A DNA stretch of 64,000 bases from Lamellibrachia satsuma (taxonomy: Eukaryota > Annelida > Polychaeta > Sabellida > Siboglinidae): contig BSQZ01000005.1 in the NCBI GenBank assembly GCA_033239005.1, forward strand, positions 8,943,501 to 9,007,500, in the 5' to 3' direction. This document shows positions 42,567 through 56,486 of the stretch, piece by piece. The notes below the pieces were generated by a model. The model saw only the letters and a program-made list of their open reading frames with translations, had not been told where the DNA came from and searched no databases. Made by a program: the position numbers and the translations under genes. Position 1 is the stretch's first letter. Each line of letters starts with the position of its first letter.

Positions 42567-42961
42567 ACTTAAATAATAATGTAAATGTTGTTTGATAATT
42601 ATGTGAATATTACACAGAATCAGTCAAGATAACTGCGTTCTTGTTAATAGCATACAAAACGTCGGTGGGCGACCGTTTGTTCGAAAAAGGTCGAGCAGCT
42701 CGGCTTGGGCTTCCGAAAGATGTTCGACCAAACATACGATGATGTTGTGAATATGGCTGGGAAGACGAATGGTGTGTCTGCTTTGGGGCAGAGCGATAAC
42801 ATACAAAGCGGTGTAGACAGTCGCCTACTGAACGTGTGCATCGTAAAATGTGCGAACTTCTTTATTTTATTCCCAAAGTGGCAAGGAATCTACAAAGCAT
42901 GATTACATAGTTCGTGTTTGAAGCCAGTCGCGCCAAGTTTATGGACTTTTGCAGGAAACAT
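42567..42961. other. Ro60 copy B 3' flank
   Basis: Aligns with the copy C flank to position 42,961 (…tttgcaggaaaca), where the 3' end of the next LINE begins. The start codon of the 46-codon frame open in copy C is ACG here. Confidence 0.7.
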
Positions 42962-44660
42962 GTTTTTGAATTTATAAATCGAATTGCACAACTTAATATC
43001 AGCAGACAGGTCATTCCACATCTTTGGTCATTTTACACTAACACATTCAGCTTTTTTAGTAGTACTACTAAATCTTATTTAAAATTGCAATTTCTCATAT
43101 GGATGTTGCGATAGTGACTAGCGTTAACTTTCTGGAAGTACAACATAATACTAGCTGGTAATAGATTATTATATACCTTGTACATAAGTTTATTTATGCT
43201 ATTGAAATCCACCATGTCCTGTACAGCTAAAGTTTTCAGCTGATAAAACATCGGTCTTGTACGAGACCTATAGTCTGTCTTTAGACGTATACGAACAGCT
43301 CTTTTCTGAATAATGTGCAAATGTCGTATTCGACTCTTATAGGTGTTGCCCCAAATTTCACAACAATAATTTAAGTATGGCAATATGAGAGAACAGTATA
43401 AAGAGTACAATGCAGAACTAGTCAATAAGTGTTTAACCCTATACATTACAAATACATTCTTCGAAATTTAGCTTTTTATGAGTTTGATATGTTCACTCCA
43501 ATTCAAGTGGCAGTCAATGTGTACACCAAGTTATTTTGTAACATAAACTCTATTAATGTACATACCATTTATACTGACCAAATGATTGTTTTCATACTTT
43601 TTGTTACTGAATACCATAAAATTGGTTTTGGCAATATTTAAAGACAGCTTATTAACTTGAAACCATCTGCATAATTTTTCCATTTCTTTTGATACTGTTT
43701 TACACACTTCTGTTAAGCCCAGTATAGATCTTTGTGGTACCCCACAAGTGACATTCATTCATGTCATTAATACATACATATTGACTACTATTCATAAGAT
43801 AGCTGCAGATCCACATATTTGCTATCCCTCTTATTCCATAATGCTTTAAGTTTTTTTACAAGAATGTTGTGGTCAACTGTATCAAAAGCCTTTTTCAGAT
43901 CAATGAAGACACCCACAGTAGACTTACGATCATCAATAGAAGTAGTAATTTCTTCAACAAGCTCCAATATTGCCAGTGATGTGGACACATTTTTCCTAAA
44001 CCCATATTGGCTTTTATACAATATTTTTTTGTCATCTTTAAATGACATCATCCTGTTGTGAAAGATCTTTTCTAGAATTCTTGAAAACTGATAATAAAGA
44101 TATAGGCGTGTAATTAGTAAAATCATTCATATCATAATTTTTAAATAACGGTATAACCCGAGCCATTTTCATACCTTCCGGGAACACCCCTTCTGTAAAA
44201 AGGCGTTCAAATGTGTTCTAGGGTTGTTGTTACTAGGTGAGATATTTTGTCTTAACTAGGCACATATCTATATTATCATTATCTTTTGATTTTTTGTGTT
44301 ATTCACCAGGTTCATAATTTCTTCTTCTGTTACAGGCCTTACAAACAATGTATCCTCAACCTTATCAGATAAGTATCTTGTGAGGACATCATTGCTTCTA
44401 GGAATATTATTTGCCAGAGATGGCCCTACATTTACAAACAAATTATTGAAACTATTTGCAATATTTTTTTGGCCAGTAATTGTGGCTCCATTGTTACTAA
44501 ATTCTGCAGGGTATGTTTTCCCTTAGTTTTTTGTTAATTATACTATTTAGTATTTTCCATGTTTCCCTTGTTTTTTTCTAAAAGTTCCGTGTAGTGTTAT
44601 TTTTCACAATACCTTAGTATGCCTGTCAGTTCGTTCTTATATTTTTTATATTTTTCTTCA
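42962..44660 (-). pseudogene. L2-like LINE remnant
   Basis: Minus-strand RT pieces: FSRILEKIFHNRMMSF, LYKSQYGFRKNVSTSLAIL and VFIDLKKAFDTVDHNILVKK (44,100-43,840), then VPQRSILGL at ~43,740. The frame then jumps straight to the thumb region (CRWFQVNKLSLNIAKTNFM) and ends with the C-terminal LYSLYCSLILPYLNYCCEIW. The segment that should hold the YxDD catalytic motif is missing. It is inserted in the 3' flank of Ro60 copy B. Confidence 0.8.
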
Positions 44661-44670
44661 CTAGTAATTT

Positions 44671-44970
44671 GGGTGCAGTGACTTGGGGTGCAGTGACTTG
44701 GGGTTCAGTGACTTGGGGTGCAGTGACTTGGCGTGCTGTGACTTGGCGTGCAGTGACTTGGGGTGCAGTGACTTGGGGTGCAGTGACTTGGGGTGAGGTG
44801 ACTTGGGGTGCAGTGACTTGGCGTGCAGTGACTTGGCGTGCAGTGACTTGGCGTGCAGTGACTTGGGGTGCAGTGACTTGGGGTGCAGTGACTTGGCGTG
44901 CAGTGACTTGGGGTGCAGTGACTTGGAGTGCAGTGACTTGGCTTACAGTGACTTGGGGTGCAGTGACTAC
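44671..44970. repeat. 15-bp minisatellite, about 20 copies
   Basis: Units of (g/c)gtgcagtgacttgg. Because the period is five codons, frames remain open on both strands (GAVTW-like and PSHCT-like), but these are artefacts. A looser echo (cagtcact, tagaatacata) continues to ~45,360. Confidence 0.95.
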
Positions 44971-45479
44971 TGGGGATACAGTACAGCACTTCCAGCACAC
45001 AACTAGAATATATGGTCATTACACCCTCAATACACTGCTAGTATACAAAGTCACTGCACTCCATGAATACATGATCACCATAAGTACACATCTAGAATTC
45101 ATACTCACTGTTCCCACATTATACATCCAGAATACATAATCACTATTCCCACAGTATACATCTAGAATACATAGTCGCTGTGCCTGCAGTACACTGCTAG
45201 AATACAGTCACTCCACCCCAAATACATAGCTAGAATACATAGTCACTACACCCTCAGCACACAGCTAGAATGAATTGTCACTACATCCTCAGTACCCAAC
45301 TAGAATACATAGTCACTGTTTCCACAATACACAGCTAGAATACATAGTCACTATTCCCGAGAACTCACGAAGATAAACTGCGTCTTCGATCATCTGCCAC
45401 CAACACAGGATGCATTGTAGCTGTATGTCAAGGCACAGCATCTACCAAGCAAGCTCGTGGCCTTTGAGTTTTTTAACAA
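44971..45479. repeat. Degenerate ctagaatacatagtcac repeats
   Basis: The phrase cta/tagaatacat(a)gtcact(g/a) recurs about every 30-50 bp up to 45,360. No gene is seen. Confidence 0.6.
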
Positions 45480-46975
45480 GATTTAACAAGATTTGCCATC
45501 CAAGCCAAAGGCCCAGATGGCAAGTGGACAAGGAAGCCATTGGCTTATCGAGAGTCCAACAATGTTCATCTACTTATAACCCGCCCTCCTGAGATATGTG
45601 TCAACCTTGTTTTTAAACATATCCACGCTGCTAGCAGTTACACAATCTGTAGACAATTTGTTCCATTCATTTATTGTCCTCTGTGAGAACGAGTGCTTCC
45701 TGATGTCCAATCTACATTGATCCTTTACTAATTTTACCTCATGTCCTCTAGTTCTGCTATCCTTCTTGAGTGAGAAAAACATATTTCTATCAATATTTTC
45801 ATACCCATTCAATATCTTAAAAACTTCAATCTGATCTCCTCTTAACCTCCTTGTCTCAAGAGTTGTTAAACCACATTCTTTCAGGCGTTCTTCATAACTA
45901 AGGTCTCTCAGTTCTGGAATAATTTTAGTTGCTCTCCTTTGTATGCGTTCAAGCGTATCTATATCCTTCTTACGATATGGTCTCCATGCTTGTATACAGT
46001 ATTCTAAATGAGGTCTAACTATTGCTTTATAAAGAGGTATAATTAACTTTTTTCCCTTGTATGTTATGTTTCTTCTAATCAATCCAAGAATTTTATTACC
46101 CTTTGAAGCTGCAATACCACACTGCTCTGAAACTTTCATATCAGCGCTTATTGTAACTCCTAAGTCCTTTTCTTTTACAGTAGTACCCAGAACAGTATCT
46201 CCCATTTTATAGTTTACATTCAAGTTCCCATGTCCTGTATGTAGGCATTTACATTTCCCAAAATTTAACAACATCTTCCACTTCTCAGACCATTTCACTA
46301 ATCTGTCTAGGTCGTTTTGTAAATGTTGTTTTTCACCATCAGTATTAATCTTTCTAAACAGTTTTGTGTCATCCGCAAATTTCAGTACGTTACTTGTTAT
46401 ACTGTCGTCCAAGTCATTGATATAAATTAAGAATAATATAGGTCCTAAAACTGATCCTTGAGGTACCCCAATCAAAACCGATTTCCAATTTGAAACTTCT
46501 CCATCTACTACAACTCGTTGTCTTCTGTCAGTCAGCCATTGTTCTATCCCGTCAGTTATGCTATCCCCGATACCATGGGCTTTTAATTTAAGTAGTAATC
46601 TTTGATGTGGCACTTTGTCAAAAGCTTTCTGAAAATCTAAGTAGATAATATCTACTGGCGATCCCACGTCTATCCACTTAGTGATTTCTTCCAAAAAACA
46701 TAACATATTTGTTAAGCATGACCTCGCTTTAAGGAATCAATGTTGAGATGAATTTAATAATTTATGCTTAACGAAGAAGTCCACCATATGGTCTTTAATT
46801 AACCTTTTTATAATTTACAAATCACTGACGTTAAACTCACTGGTCTGTAATTCTCTGACTTATTTCTCGAACACTTTTTAAATAATGGTATGATGTTTGC
46901 TTCTTTCCATTCAAACGGAACAACTCCCTCTTTTAATGACAAAGTGAATACTCTTGCAAGTGGTATACTGATTTG
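45480..46975 (-). pseudogene. CR1-like LINE, copy 2 (RT largely open)
   Basis: A continuous minus-strand frame from 46,706 to 45,570 covers the RT core: VYLDFQKAFDKV-like motif A region (IIYLDFQKAFDKVPHQ), GVPQGSVLGPILFLIYINDL, FADDTKLF (catalytic FADD) and GKCKCLHTGHGN. A C-terminal end follows with FSQRTINEWNKLSTDCV. Decayed N-terminal RT sequence extends to ~46,975. The 3' tail has a 10-bp repeat (aatcttgtta on the minus strand). It is 5' truncated and so dead on arrival, but much better preserved than copy 1. Confidence 0.88.
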
Positions 46976-47339
<364 letters not shown>

Positions 47340-47459
47340 CGAACTCTGTACGTCTTTGCACTTAGCCCATATTTCAGTTGATGCTGGCTTGACAGTAGTA
47401 TGACTATAAGTGACACTGACACTTAGTCTCAGGGTTGACGCCTAATCATATCATATCAG

Positions 47460-48020
47460 CCACAACCCGTGGAGGTCGTTGACATCCTCCTATCATTCCG
47501 CGTCATCGCCATCTCCCTTACAATATGCCTCCATTGGTCCACTGCCTCACGTTGTCAATCCATGCAGTTCGCCTTCGTCCTGACTTGTTCTTGCCCACGC
47601 CTTCGATTGATGTTAATGTTAAACTGTGGTGTCGCCTTTTCCAGTGTCCATATTTTGAGAGTTACAGCTGCGTTTCAGTTAGAGTGTTTTGTCTTCAGAC
47701 ACACCAACCTGTTGTCGGACCCAGACATGTGTCTTCTTGTCGACCCTGCTAACTCGGAACATACCAAGCCACACCTATCTTTTCCTTTCTGAACCGTATA
47801 GGGCCACGCTCCAGACTAGCGACTTGACTGATTGTATCTTCAGACACAGCCCGATCTCTGTTGACTTCCACATATCAATTAGTTGAAGCGTGGCACCCCT
47901 GGCGATAGCCAATCGAGCCCGTACATATTGTTTGCTGTTGGTTTCAATATGTTGACTAGATATTTGAAATAAACAGATTGATTTGCTTGCTACCAATGTT
48001 GATGGTTTGATCAGAATCAA
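47460..48020 (-). pseudogene. Repeat fragment with LINE RT end; shared with 63,010-63,300
   Basis: The minus strand encodes KSLVWSVALYGSE near 47,850-47,800, a phrase typical of the C-terminal part of some LINE ORF2 proteins. 47,465-47,750 shares tgttgacatc, ttcgccttcgtcctg and cttcgattgatgttaat with 63,020-63,220. It also contains a single unit (cagacacaccaacctgttgtcgg) of the 26-bp satellite that fills the window's right end. Confidence 0.55.
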
Positions 48021-48079
48021 AATGCTGTTTTATGTTTGTTTAATGCATGATAAACATGACTGAATTGTGCGCATGATTG

Positions 48080-48136
48080 TGTATGCGTGCGTGCGTGCGT
48101 GCGAGCGTGCGTGCGAGCGTGCGTGCGTGCGTGCGA
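48080..48136. repeat. (GCGT)n microsatellite
   Basis: gcgtgcgtgcgagcgt-type tetranucleotides over about 55 bp. Confidence 0.95.
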
Positions 48137-48241
48137 ACAATTTATGCTGACATGACAGTTTCAGAACCCTGTGGGATGAGGTGAAATGTGTGTCGTAGCC
48201 GTGTAGCTGTATTATTATCTGTCATAAAAGTTTTACAAACT

Positions 48242-48436
48242 TGTAGTATCTTGGTGGCCGTTACTACATTTTGAAGACCTCAATACAAAAGTCACGAATT
48301 GGGCGGGAAGCACACGTTTTAATAATCACAAAAACAGTGTTACATGACAGCATTATAGCGATACCGATGCAACGGTGCTTTACTTGACATAGTCAATAGG
48401 TGGCAGCACCTTACAGTATAACACCAATATATAACA
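48242..48436 (-). repeat. 3' LTR of the Gypsy element
   Basis: On the minus strand it begins TGTTATATATTGG and ends CCAAGATACTACA (195 bp, TG…CA). It is preceded by a purine tract, AAAGAGGAAGGAG (48,449-48,437). No matching 5' LTR was found between 52,720 and 54,200. Confidence 0.8.
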
Positions 48437-51400
48437 CTCCTTCCTCTTTAGCTTTAAAGTCAACCGCCAATATAAGATCCAGTCACCCTGCATGATTACA
48501 TGTACATGTGACATTACAGATCCAGAATGACTCGTTTCTTGATAGGCCTTCCTGATCGACGTTTCACCACGGGAGTAGACAGTGGTGTTGATGAAACCAG
48601 TCTTGCCTTGCTGTTCCCTGACAGATGGGTCTGGTTCTTTCTGAGTAATTTGAGGAACCGACACTGGTTGACAAACTCTCTCATCACTCACGGGTGATGG
48701 AGCCCTGACTGATTCCAATACATTCGGAATCATCGGCGCTATATTCTCAGATACAGACCGATACGAATCACTTTCAGCCGTTAACCTCAAGTGATATACG
48801 TGACACGTAGCGACGCTGCGCACGGACTTGCACAAGGTAAGTCAGCGGTCCCAACCGCCTTATGATCTTACCCAGGATCCAGTTGTCTTGACCACCTCGA
48901 TGGTCACGCACATGAACTATGTCTCCTTTGACCAGTTCGCGCAGCTTGACACCGCTGCGATCATGTTGCCACTTATGTTTCTGCTGTTTATCCTCTAAGT
49001 TCTTATTTCGTAATCTGCGTTTTAGGAATAGTTCCGTCGGAGACGCTCCAGGTACGGAGTGTGGCGGGCAACGATATCGCAACAAGAAGTTCGCAAGCCA
49101 ATGTTCTTTCGAAATGTGGATTCCTGCAGAGTGTTTTCGAAGACCCTGCTTCACCGTTTGAACACAGAGCAACTCGCGTATGTTTGATTCCGTTCACCTC
49201 CACGAATGTCTTGAATTTATACGCCGTGAACTGAGGTCCATTGTCGGATACAACTTCCTCCGGAAGACCACGAAAGGCAAACAACCCCCTCAGAACAGCA
49301 ATGGTTTTGTTCGCTGTAGTAGACCTCATTGGTACAACTTCCAACCACTTCGAATGGCTGTCGACAACGATCAGGTAGTGCACACCGTCCTTTCCTGCAA
49401 AGTCAATGTGGATTCTCTGCCATATTCGTGTGGGTGCAGTGGTGACACAGCTGGTTTGTTCTTCAATGACTGATATACAGCACATTTCTGCACCATACTC
49501 TCGATAGCAGCAACCATTCCAGGCCACCAGATGTAGCTTCTTGCAAACGCTTTGGTTTGGCTGATGCCACTGTGTTTTGCATGTAGTTCCTCTAATATCA
49601 CTTCATGATTAGCAGACATCCTTGTTCTGTTGACAAATCATCTCTTTTGGAGAAATACATTTGTAGATCTTTATCCACGTGATTTGGCCACCCAGTGAGT
49701 ATATATTCTTGTACTCTCGACAACACTGCATCTCGACGTGTTTTCTCTGCAATGTCCGAAGCGTCGACAGGTAAATCGTGAACAAACGACACTTGGAAGA
49801 TTCGAGACTCCTCTGTGGGACTCTCCCACAATGCGTCGTCGGTTCCTCCGACTTCCGGTACTCGATCTCACAGGTGTACGCGTGTAGCATGAGTGCCCAA
49901 CGTCGTATCCGTGGTGCTGCTAATGTTGCCACAGCCATCTTGGGACCTAGGACCGTCACCAACGGCGTATGGTCCGTAATCAACGTGAACGTTCTTCCGT
50001 ACAGGTACTTATGGAATGTCTTAATTCCACAGATGATCGACAATGCCTCCTCTATTTGCGCATAGTTACACTCACTCGTTGATAGTGTCCTTGACGCAAA
50101 CGCGATCGACTTTTCATGTGCGTTCTCCATGATGTGTGACAACACGGCACCGACTCCAATCGGTGAAGCATCTGTAGCCAACCTTGATGGCTTACGGCTG
50201 TCGTAGTGAACAAACACTTGCTGTGATAACAACAGCTTGTTGCACTGTTCTATGGCCTTGTCACATTCTGGAGACCACTTCCATTTACGGTCCATCATCA
50301 GCAATAGGTGTACTGGACGCAATACAGTAGACATCCGGGGTACACACTTAGCATAGTAGTTGATCAACCCCAAGTAGGAACGCAATTGCTTGACGTCGCA
50401 TGGTTTCTGAGCATCTATGATCGCTTTCAGTTTCTTAGATGTCGGATGAACACCCGCTGCATCCAATCGATGACCCTCCACTCCACGGATTTCCGAGCAA
50501 ACGAACACTTTGCAAGATTCACGCGAACTCCACACTGTTCCAGACGTGTGAGTACTTCATCCAGAACATTGAGATGTTCCTGCTCCGACTCATCCGTGAT
50601 CAAGATGTCATCTAGGAAGCACATGATTCACACATTGCAGGATCTGATCCATAACCGACTGGAAGATACTTGGAGCACTGCTTACTCCGTATGACATACG
50701 CAGGTAGCGATAGATTCCCTTGTGAGTGTTCACGGTCACACAGTGTTGTGACTCGGCGTCCAGCTCCAACTGCTGGGATGCGTGCGATAGATCCAGTCTA
50801 CTGAACACTTTACCACCGGCTAGTGACGCAAAGAGATCTTCCACGCTGGGTAGCGGGTAATGTTCCCGTTCAACATTCGGATTGATGGTTACTTTGAAGT
50901 CTCCGCAGATTCTCACTGTTTTTGTTCGCTTTCGGCACCACCACTATGGGAGCAGACCAATTGATATGTTCTACCTTCCAAATGATGTTTTCTTCTTGTA
51001 ATCTGGTAAGCTCCGCCTCCACCTTCTCTCGCATTGCATATGGCACCGGCCTTGCCTTGTGGAATTTCGGTTGTGCCTTCTCCTTCATGTGGATGTGCGC
51101 CTTGTAGCCTTGTTTTGTACCCGTTCCTTCCTAGGATACTTCTTTGTGTTTCTCCAACACTGCCATCACCGAACTGCTCTCACTTTGTGTAACAGTGAAG
51201 ATGTTGGTCCAGTTCAGCTTCAGTACCTTAAGCCAGTTTCTTCCGAGTAGAGGTGTTTTGTTGCCCTTGCCAACAAACGCTGACAACTGAGCTGTCTGAT
51301 CGTCATATTTCACATCCAATGTGACAACCCCAATGTGAGGGATATGTTCCTGGTTGTAGGTACACAGCATGACGTCACTTTTGCTTACTGTTCGATGAAT

Positions 51401-52130
51401 CAAATGTTCCTGGTATATCGACTCTGGGATAAGCGACTTTGCGGATCCTGTATCCAGCTGCATTACCACAGGTTTTCCATCAAGTTCCAAAGTGACGTAT
51501 ATTGGTTTCGCTCCACCAGTATTACAGGTGTATACTGTGTAAACACCCAATTCCGGTTCTGTGGTTACAAATGTCACCGGTTGTTTTCGCTGAGTCACCG
51601 GTGATGGGGATAGCTGTAGTGGGAGGGCCGCGAAATGCCAATTCACTTTTATGGCAACGGCTGTTTCACTAGCAACCTGAAACGTTAGTTTTTTATGGCG
51701 AGCAATCGGCGCTGAATATTCTCATCTCTGAGACCACAGACAAGCCTATCTCTTAACGCTTGTTTAAGAAACTTGCCAAAATCACAGGTTGCACTTAACC
51801 TTTTCAGCGTAATGACGTAGTCAGCCACATATTCTCCCTCTTTCTGACAACCTTTGTAGGACTTCAATCGTTCTGCGATTATTAGTGGCTTGGGCGAATA
51901 ATGGCTTAACAATGCTTCTCTTAATTCGGCGTATGTCTCATCCTTCGGTTTCTCTGGTGTAAGAATGTCTTTCAATAGTTTATATGCATTTGCTCCTACC
52001 TTTGATAGCAACATGCCAGCCTTTTTTTTTCCCCGACGCAATTTAATATCGCCCATTAATCCATTCGTTCGACATAACTTTCGAAGTCTTCTGCGATTTC
52101 GTTAAACTTGCCGATATGTCCGATGTGTAT
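48242..52130 (-). pseudogene. Ty3/Gypsy retrotransposon, decayed
   Basis: Minus-strand order is gag, protease, RT, RNase H, integrase, LTR. Gag at 52,056-51,685 (HYSPKPLIIAERLKSY, RDRLVCGLRDENIQRRLL). Protease at 51,646-51,131 with active site LDTGSAKSLIP. RT at 51,088-50,430 with FSRLDLSHASQQLEL and the FLDDILI catalytic box. RNase H at 50,270-49,900 (RLATDASPIGVGAVLS, ITDHTPLV). Integrase at 49,620-48,775 (HSGISQTKAFARSYIWWPG, RIHIDFAGKDGVHYLIVVDS, VVSDNGPQFTA). Several frameshifts and stops separate the domains, so it is inactive. A ~540-bp (TA)n tract interrupts the 5' side of gag, and the 5' LTR is missing. Confidence 0.93.
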
Positions 52131-52177
52131 AGCCATGATTCGTGTCACAAACTGCCGTATCCTCATTGCCAATTGTA

Positions 52178-52720
<543 letters not shown>

Positions 52721-52835
52721 CAAAACCTGTCCACCAGCCAATCAATACTACCGCAATTATTTGCAGTTTTTCTTCTGTGTCGTGTGATTCACTCAAACCG
52801 TTGCAGCCGTGCACGTCACTCTACGTTCAATTGTG

Positions 52836-52906
52836 TCAGCGTGACCATTTCACACTCGTCAGCGTGACCATTTCACACTCGTCAGCGTGACCATTTCACA
52901 CTCGTC
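52836..52906. repeat. 23-bp tandem repeat, 3 copies
   Basis: tcagcgtgaccatttcacac plus tcg, three near-identical units. Confidence 0.95.
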
Positions 52907-54221
52907 CAAGGCGTGATGAGTCGCACAGCAAACAATACGTGGCCAGCAACTTTCGGGGAAACATGTGTAATGGGTATAACTACTATTAATCATGCTCGCT
53001 AATGTCAAACCTGAGAAGCAGTTATGATTGAGGCAGATTACCAGTTGGTTCCAGCTTACAACCACCAATCTAAATATAGACTTAAAGCAGACTAACCGAA
53101 AAACAACCAACACATGTAACTCGGGGTAGTGGATGAAAGGAGATCGTCGTGTATGTTGTAGTGTTATGTAATATCAGTTACATTACATAATATATGTATA
53201 AAACCACACACAAAATATAGTATCTTCGTAATACTGCACTAGCAACTACATTAAGTCCACCAAATACAAACTACAATTTCTGCTCATAAGAATTTACTAC
53301 CGTCTGGTGCTGCCACCTGTAATTGTGATATTGAACTATTGTAGAGTTCTGCTGTTCTAAATAGAATAAATACCGCTCCACAGCATTGACATCCAGTTAG
53401 CTATTTGATATTTGGCACTGCAAATGGGATTCTTCTGTGGCGTTGGGCAACAGGAGATTGACGGTGTGAAGTAAACATTAATAGCAGTTTCTTAGCTTTC
53501 CAACATGTCTGTCCGACTTGATATTACAATCATATCAGGTTGTAGTACTTGCTTTTTCCTATAGTGTATATGTACCATAGGAAGAAATATAAATATATAC
53601 TGTATGATTAATAGGCCTGCCTTATATTTCTCCGTACATCATATCTTGTTTGCTTAAAATAATAATCTTCGGCTTTAGAGATATCGCTTCGTTATTTTCA
53701 ACACTTAGTGTAAAATGCGATTGTACATCGTTGATGAAATAGGAAGTTGGAAGATGTCGAAACCGCTTTCCCCACTTTTCGCTTTATACTAGATGAACAC
53801 AGGGGTTTATCCCCTAGTAGTTGGTGTTCATGGGGTTTTCTGCGCAGACAGGCTTCCTGTTTCTTCATCGGTATTCTTGGCTTATGTTTATATAGGTTAG
53901 CGAAATGGCCCCACCTGTTTGTAATTAAATTTGTGTATTGGTGGTGGAATGTCTGTATTCTTTGCATTACATGTTCATGACGACTTCTTGATGTATATAT
54001 GTTATCGTCATGCCTGTAGGAATGTGGGCTCTGAGAAACTTGCCGGACGGGGCTGTACATGTGTTCAGTTTCTGTCTGGTTTGCTTTGAGGAGCTCACAT
54101 TCCTGTTAATGTTCTTCCCAAAGTGGCTGCGTGATAAGCAGTCCACTTGGCAATAAAACGTCATTTATTTGGCCCTTTCAATCTCTACTACATCAGACTT
54201 GTGTTGGTTATTGCATAAATA
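52907..54221. other. No recognisable feature
   Basis: No supported gene or mobile element. Short ORFs have no motif. Confidence 0.4.
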
Positions 54222-54385
<164 letters not shown>

Positions 54386-54464
54386 CAACTGCATATATAT
54401 CTAAGCTTACTGTGCCCTACATACCTAACACACGAGAACGTTTAACTGAGTCCTCTGTAACGGT

Positions 54465-54661
54465 ATGTCATCAACCGGAACGATATCGAGCACGTGCGTG
54501 CTCTGTATAATAAACGAGATCTGGGACAGTGATAAAGGACAGGCCTGTACAAGTCAGAACAAACCGCCAACGTATAAGTATGTATGGGCGTCTCCGTGTG
54601 TAAATTCTCTCAGTACGTTTGTCAGGATTTATATATGAGTTCGTTGCTCTAAGATTAAGCA
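54465..54661 (+). promoter_or_regulatory. Conserved Ro60 copy C promoter region
   Basis: Alignable with 12,530-12,732; the TATA-like tttatatatg lies ~34 bp before the ATG. This marks the left limit of the duplicated Ro60 unit. Confidence 0.5.
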
Positions 54662-56320
54662 ATGCAGCCCGCCGACGTCAGTGACGAAAACAAGTTGGTT
54701 CGATTGTTCTGTCTCGGGTCTGAAGGTACAACGTACGTGGCCGGCGATGGACAACTGAGGCCACAGGAACTACTGACTCCACAAAATGCAAACTGTGTCA
54801 CCCAAATGCTTCAGTCAGGACGCGGCCAAGAAGTGGTAAACATGGCCATCTTCTATAGCAAAAGTGGGAGTACGGCTAAACAGAACGGACTGCTGCTTGC
54901 CGTAGCAATGTGCGCTCGACAGACGGTCGATCCCCGGACCAAGGCCTACTGTTACCAGAATCTGAGCAGATTCTGCCGAAAACCGACGCAGCTGTTTATG
55001 TTTATCCGTTACTGCCGCACGCCAGGCAACGGAAATGGATGGACACCTGACTACCCACGCATAGGAGGGGGCCACGGCTTCCGTAGAGCTGTCTCACGGT
55101 GGTATTTGCGGTTTAAGAACGTTCCGAACGGGTCGAAAACATTAGCAGTGCTCGTGACGAAGTACAGGAAGCGCAATGGATGGAGTCACCAGGATGCACT
55201 GCGTGTGGCGCACCCAAAGGCGGGTCCTAGTAATGGCTGTAGTGTGGCTGCCATCCTGAAGTATATAGCAAAAGGGTTCAATGAAGCCAAAGATGATTTG
55301 CAGACGACCGACGGGGATGTATTTCATTACCTTCAGGCCGTCGAAGACGTGAGAGCCCAGAGGGACCCGACTACACTTGATGCAACCAGCTTGGCAGGAC
55401 TTGTAAGACAGCATCACCTAACGAGAGAACACTTGAACACACAACTGCTCAACTTCCCAGACATCTGGGAGGCTCTGCTCGAAAACATGCCGATGACTGC
55501 CATGATCCGCAACCTGGGCAAGATGTCGGCCGTCGGCATACTGAGTCCTGGGAGCCAGAACGAGACGAAGATCACCGGCCGACTTGGAGATGTCGACGCC
55601 CTGAGTAATGCCCGGATTCACCCGTTCAATGTGTTGCTCGCCCTGCTGACGTATAAAAGGAAAAAGGGAAGCAACGAAAGGTTGACATGGGACACAAACG
55701 AAGCCGTTTTGAGTGCCCTCGATAAGGCATTCTACCTAACCTTCACGTGTGTGCCACCAACCAATAAGAGGTTTCTGCTAGCATTGGATGTTAGTGCGTC
55801 GATGTTTAGCGGGTCAGTGAACGGCTGCAATAGCATCCATGCTGGTACGGCAGCAGCTGCCATGGCCCTTGTCACTGCTAGAACTGAACCCCACTGCGAA
55901 ATCGTCGCCTTCTCGACAACCATGGTACCGTTGAACATACGACCAGAGATGACACTGTCGCAGGTCGAAGATGAAATGCGCCGTGTTCCGAGTGGAACAA
56001 CAGACTGTACACTGCCTATGCAGTATGCCTTGGAGCAGTACGAGTCGACCCAACGAAAACAGTTTGACGTGTTCGTTGTATACACTGCCAACAAACCGGA
56101 CAATCACCAGTTGAGCCCTGCGGAGGCACTGCGAGACTATCGACAAAGAGCCAAGGTCCCTGACGCCAAACTCGTCGTTTGCGCCATGAAGAGTAACGGC
56201 TTCACCATCGCTGATCCAGAAGACGTCAACATGTTGGATGTTGCTGGTTTCGACTTGAACGCGCCGCAATTGATTCGGCAATTCGTCGCGGGTGAGTTGG
56301 TCAGGAACCCACCTAATTAA
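54662..56320 (+). CDS. Ro60/TROVE2 paralog C
   Basis: 552 residues, collinear with copy A over the full length with a few dozen substitutions and no gaps, and also intronless. It has the same TROVE motifs and a von Willebrand A domain starting DVSASM at residue 376. The third MIDAS loop again reads YTANK (Ala 476). The loss therefore predates the A/C duplication or was spread by gene conversion, and the protein has kept an open frame since. Substitutions are mostly in the N-terminal half (for example NLQD/NFPD, GGGHGFRKA/RRA), while residues 320-500 are nearly identical. It is presumably an RNA-binding Ro-like protein. Confidence 0.93.
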   Translation: MQPADVSDENKLVRLFCLGSEGTTYVAGDGQLRPQELLTPQNANCVTQMLQSGRGQEVVNMAIFYSKSGSTAKQNGLLLAVAMCARQTVDPRTKAYCYQNLSRFCRKPTQLFMFIRYCRTPGNGNGWTPDYPRIGGGHGFRRAVSRWYLRFKNVPNGSKTLAVLVTKYRKRNGWSHQDALRVAHPKAGPSNGCSVAAILKYIAKGFNEAKDDLQTTDGDVFHYLQAVEDVRAQRDPTTLDATSLAGLVRQHHLTREHLNTQLLNFPDIWEALLENMPMTAMIRNLGKMSAVGILSPGSQNETKITGRLGDVDALSNARIHPFNVLLALLTYKRKKGSNERLTWDTNEAVLSALDKAFYLTFTCVPPTNKRFLLALDVSASMFSGSVNGCNSIHAGTAAAAMALVTARTEPHCEIVAFSTTMVPLNIRPEMTLSQVEDEMRRVPSGTTDCTLPMQYALEQYESTQRKQFDVFVVYTANKPDNHQLSPAEALRDYRQRAKVPDAKLVVCAMKSNGFTIADPEDVNMLDVAGFDLNAPQLIRQFVAGELVRNPPN

Positions 56321-56486
56321 ATAGTCGTGCAACTGAACCGGGTCATTGGTGGCACTAGCACTGGCTGCATATATGTGTCTGCATATAAGTGCTGACTTAT
56401 TTAATACTGTAAATGTTGTTTGATAATTATGTAAATGTTGCACTGAATCAGTCAAGACAATTGCGTTCTTGTTAATACCATACAAA

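Noticed and set aside
44626..45139. Frames with GAVTW or PSHCT repeats
   Set aside because: Products of a 15-bp minisatellite; no homologous domain or start context.
53280..53320. 5' LTR of the Gypsy element (shared ggtgctgccacct)
   Set aside because: The 13-bp match to the 3' LTR is in the opposite orientation and does not extend, so it is not a paired LTR.
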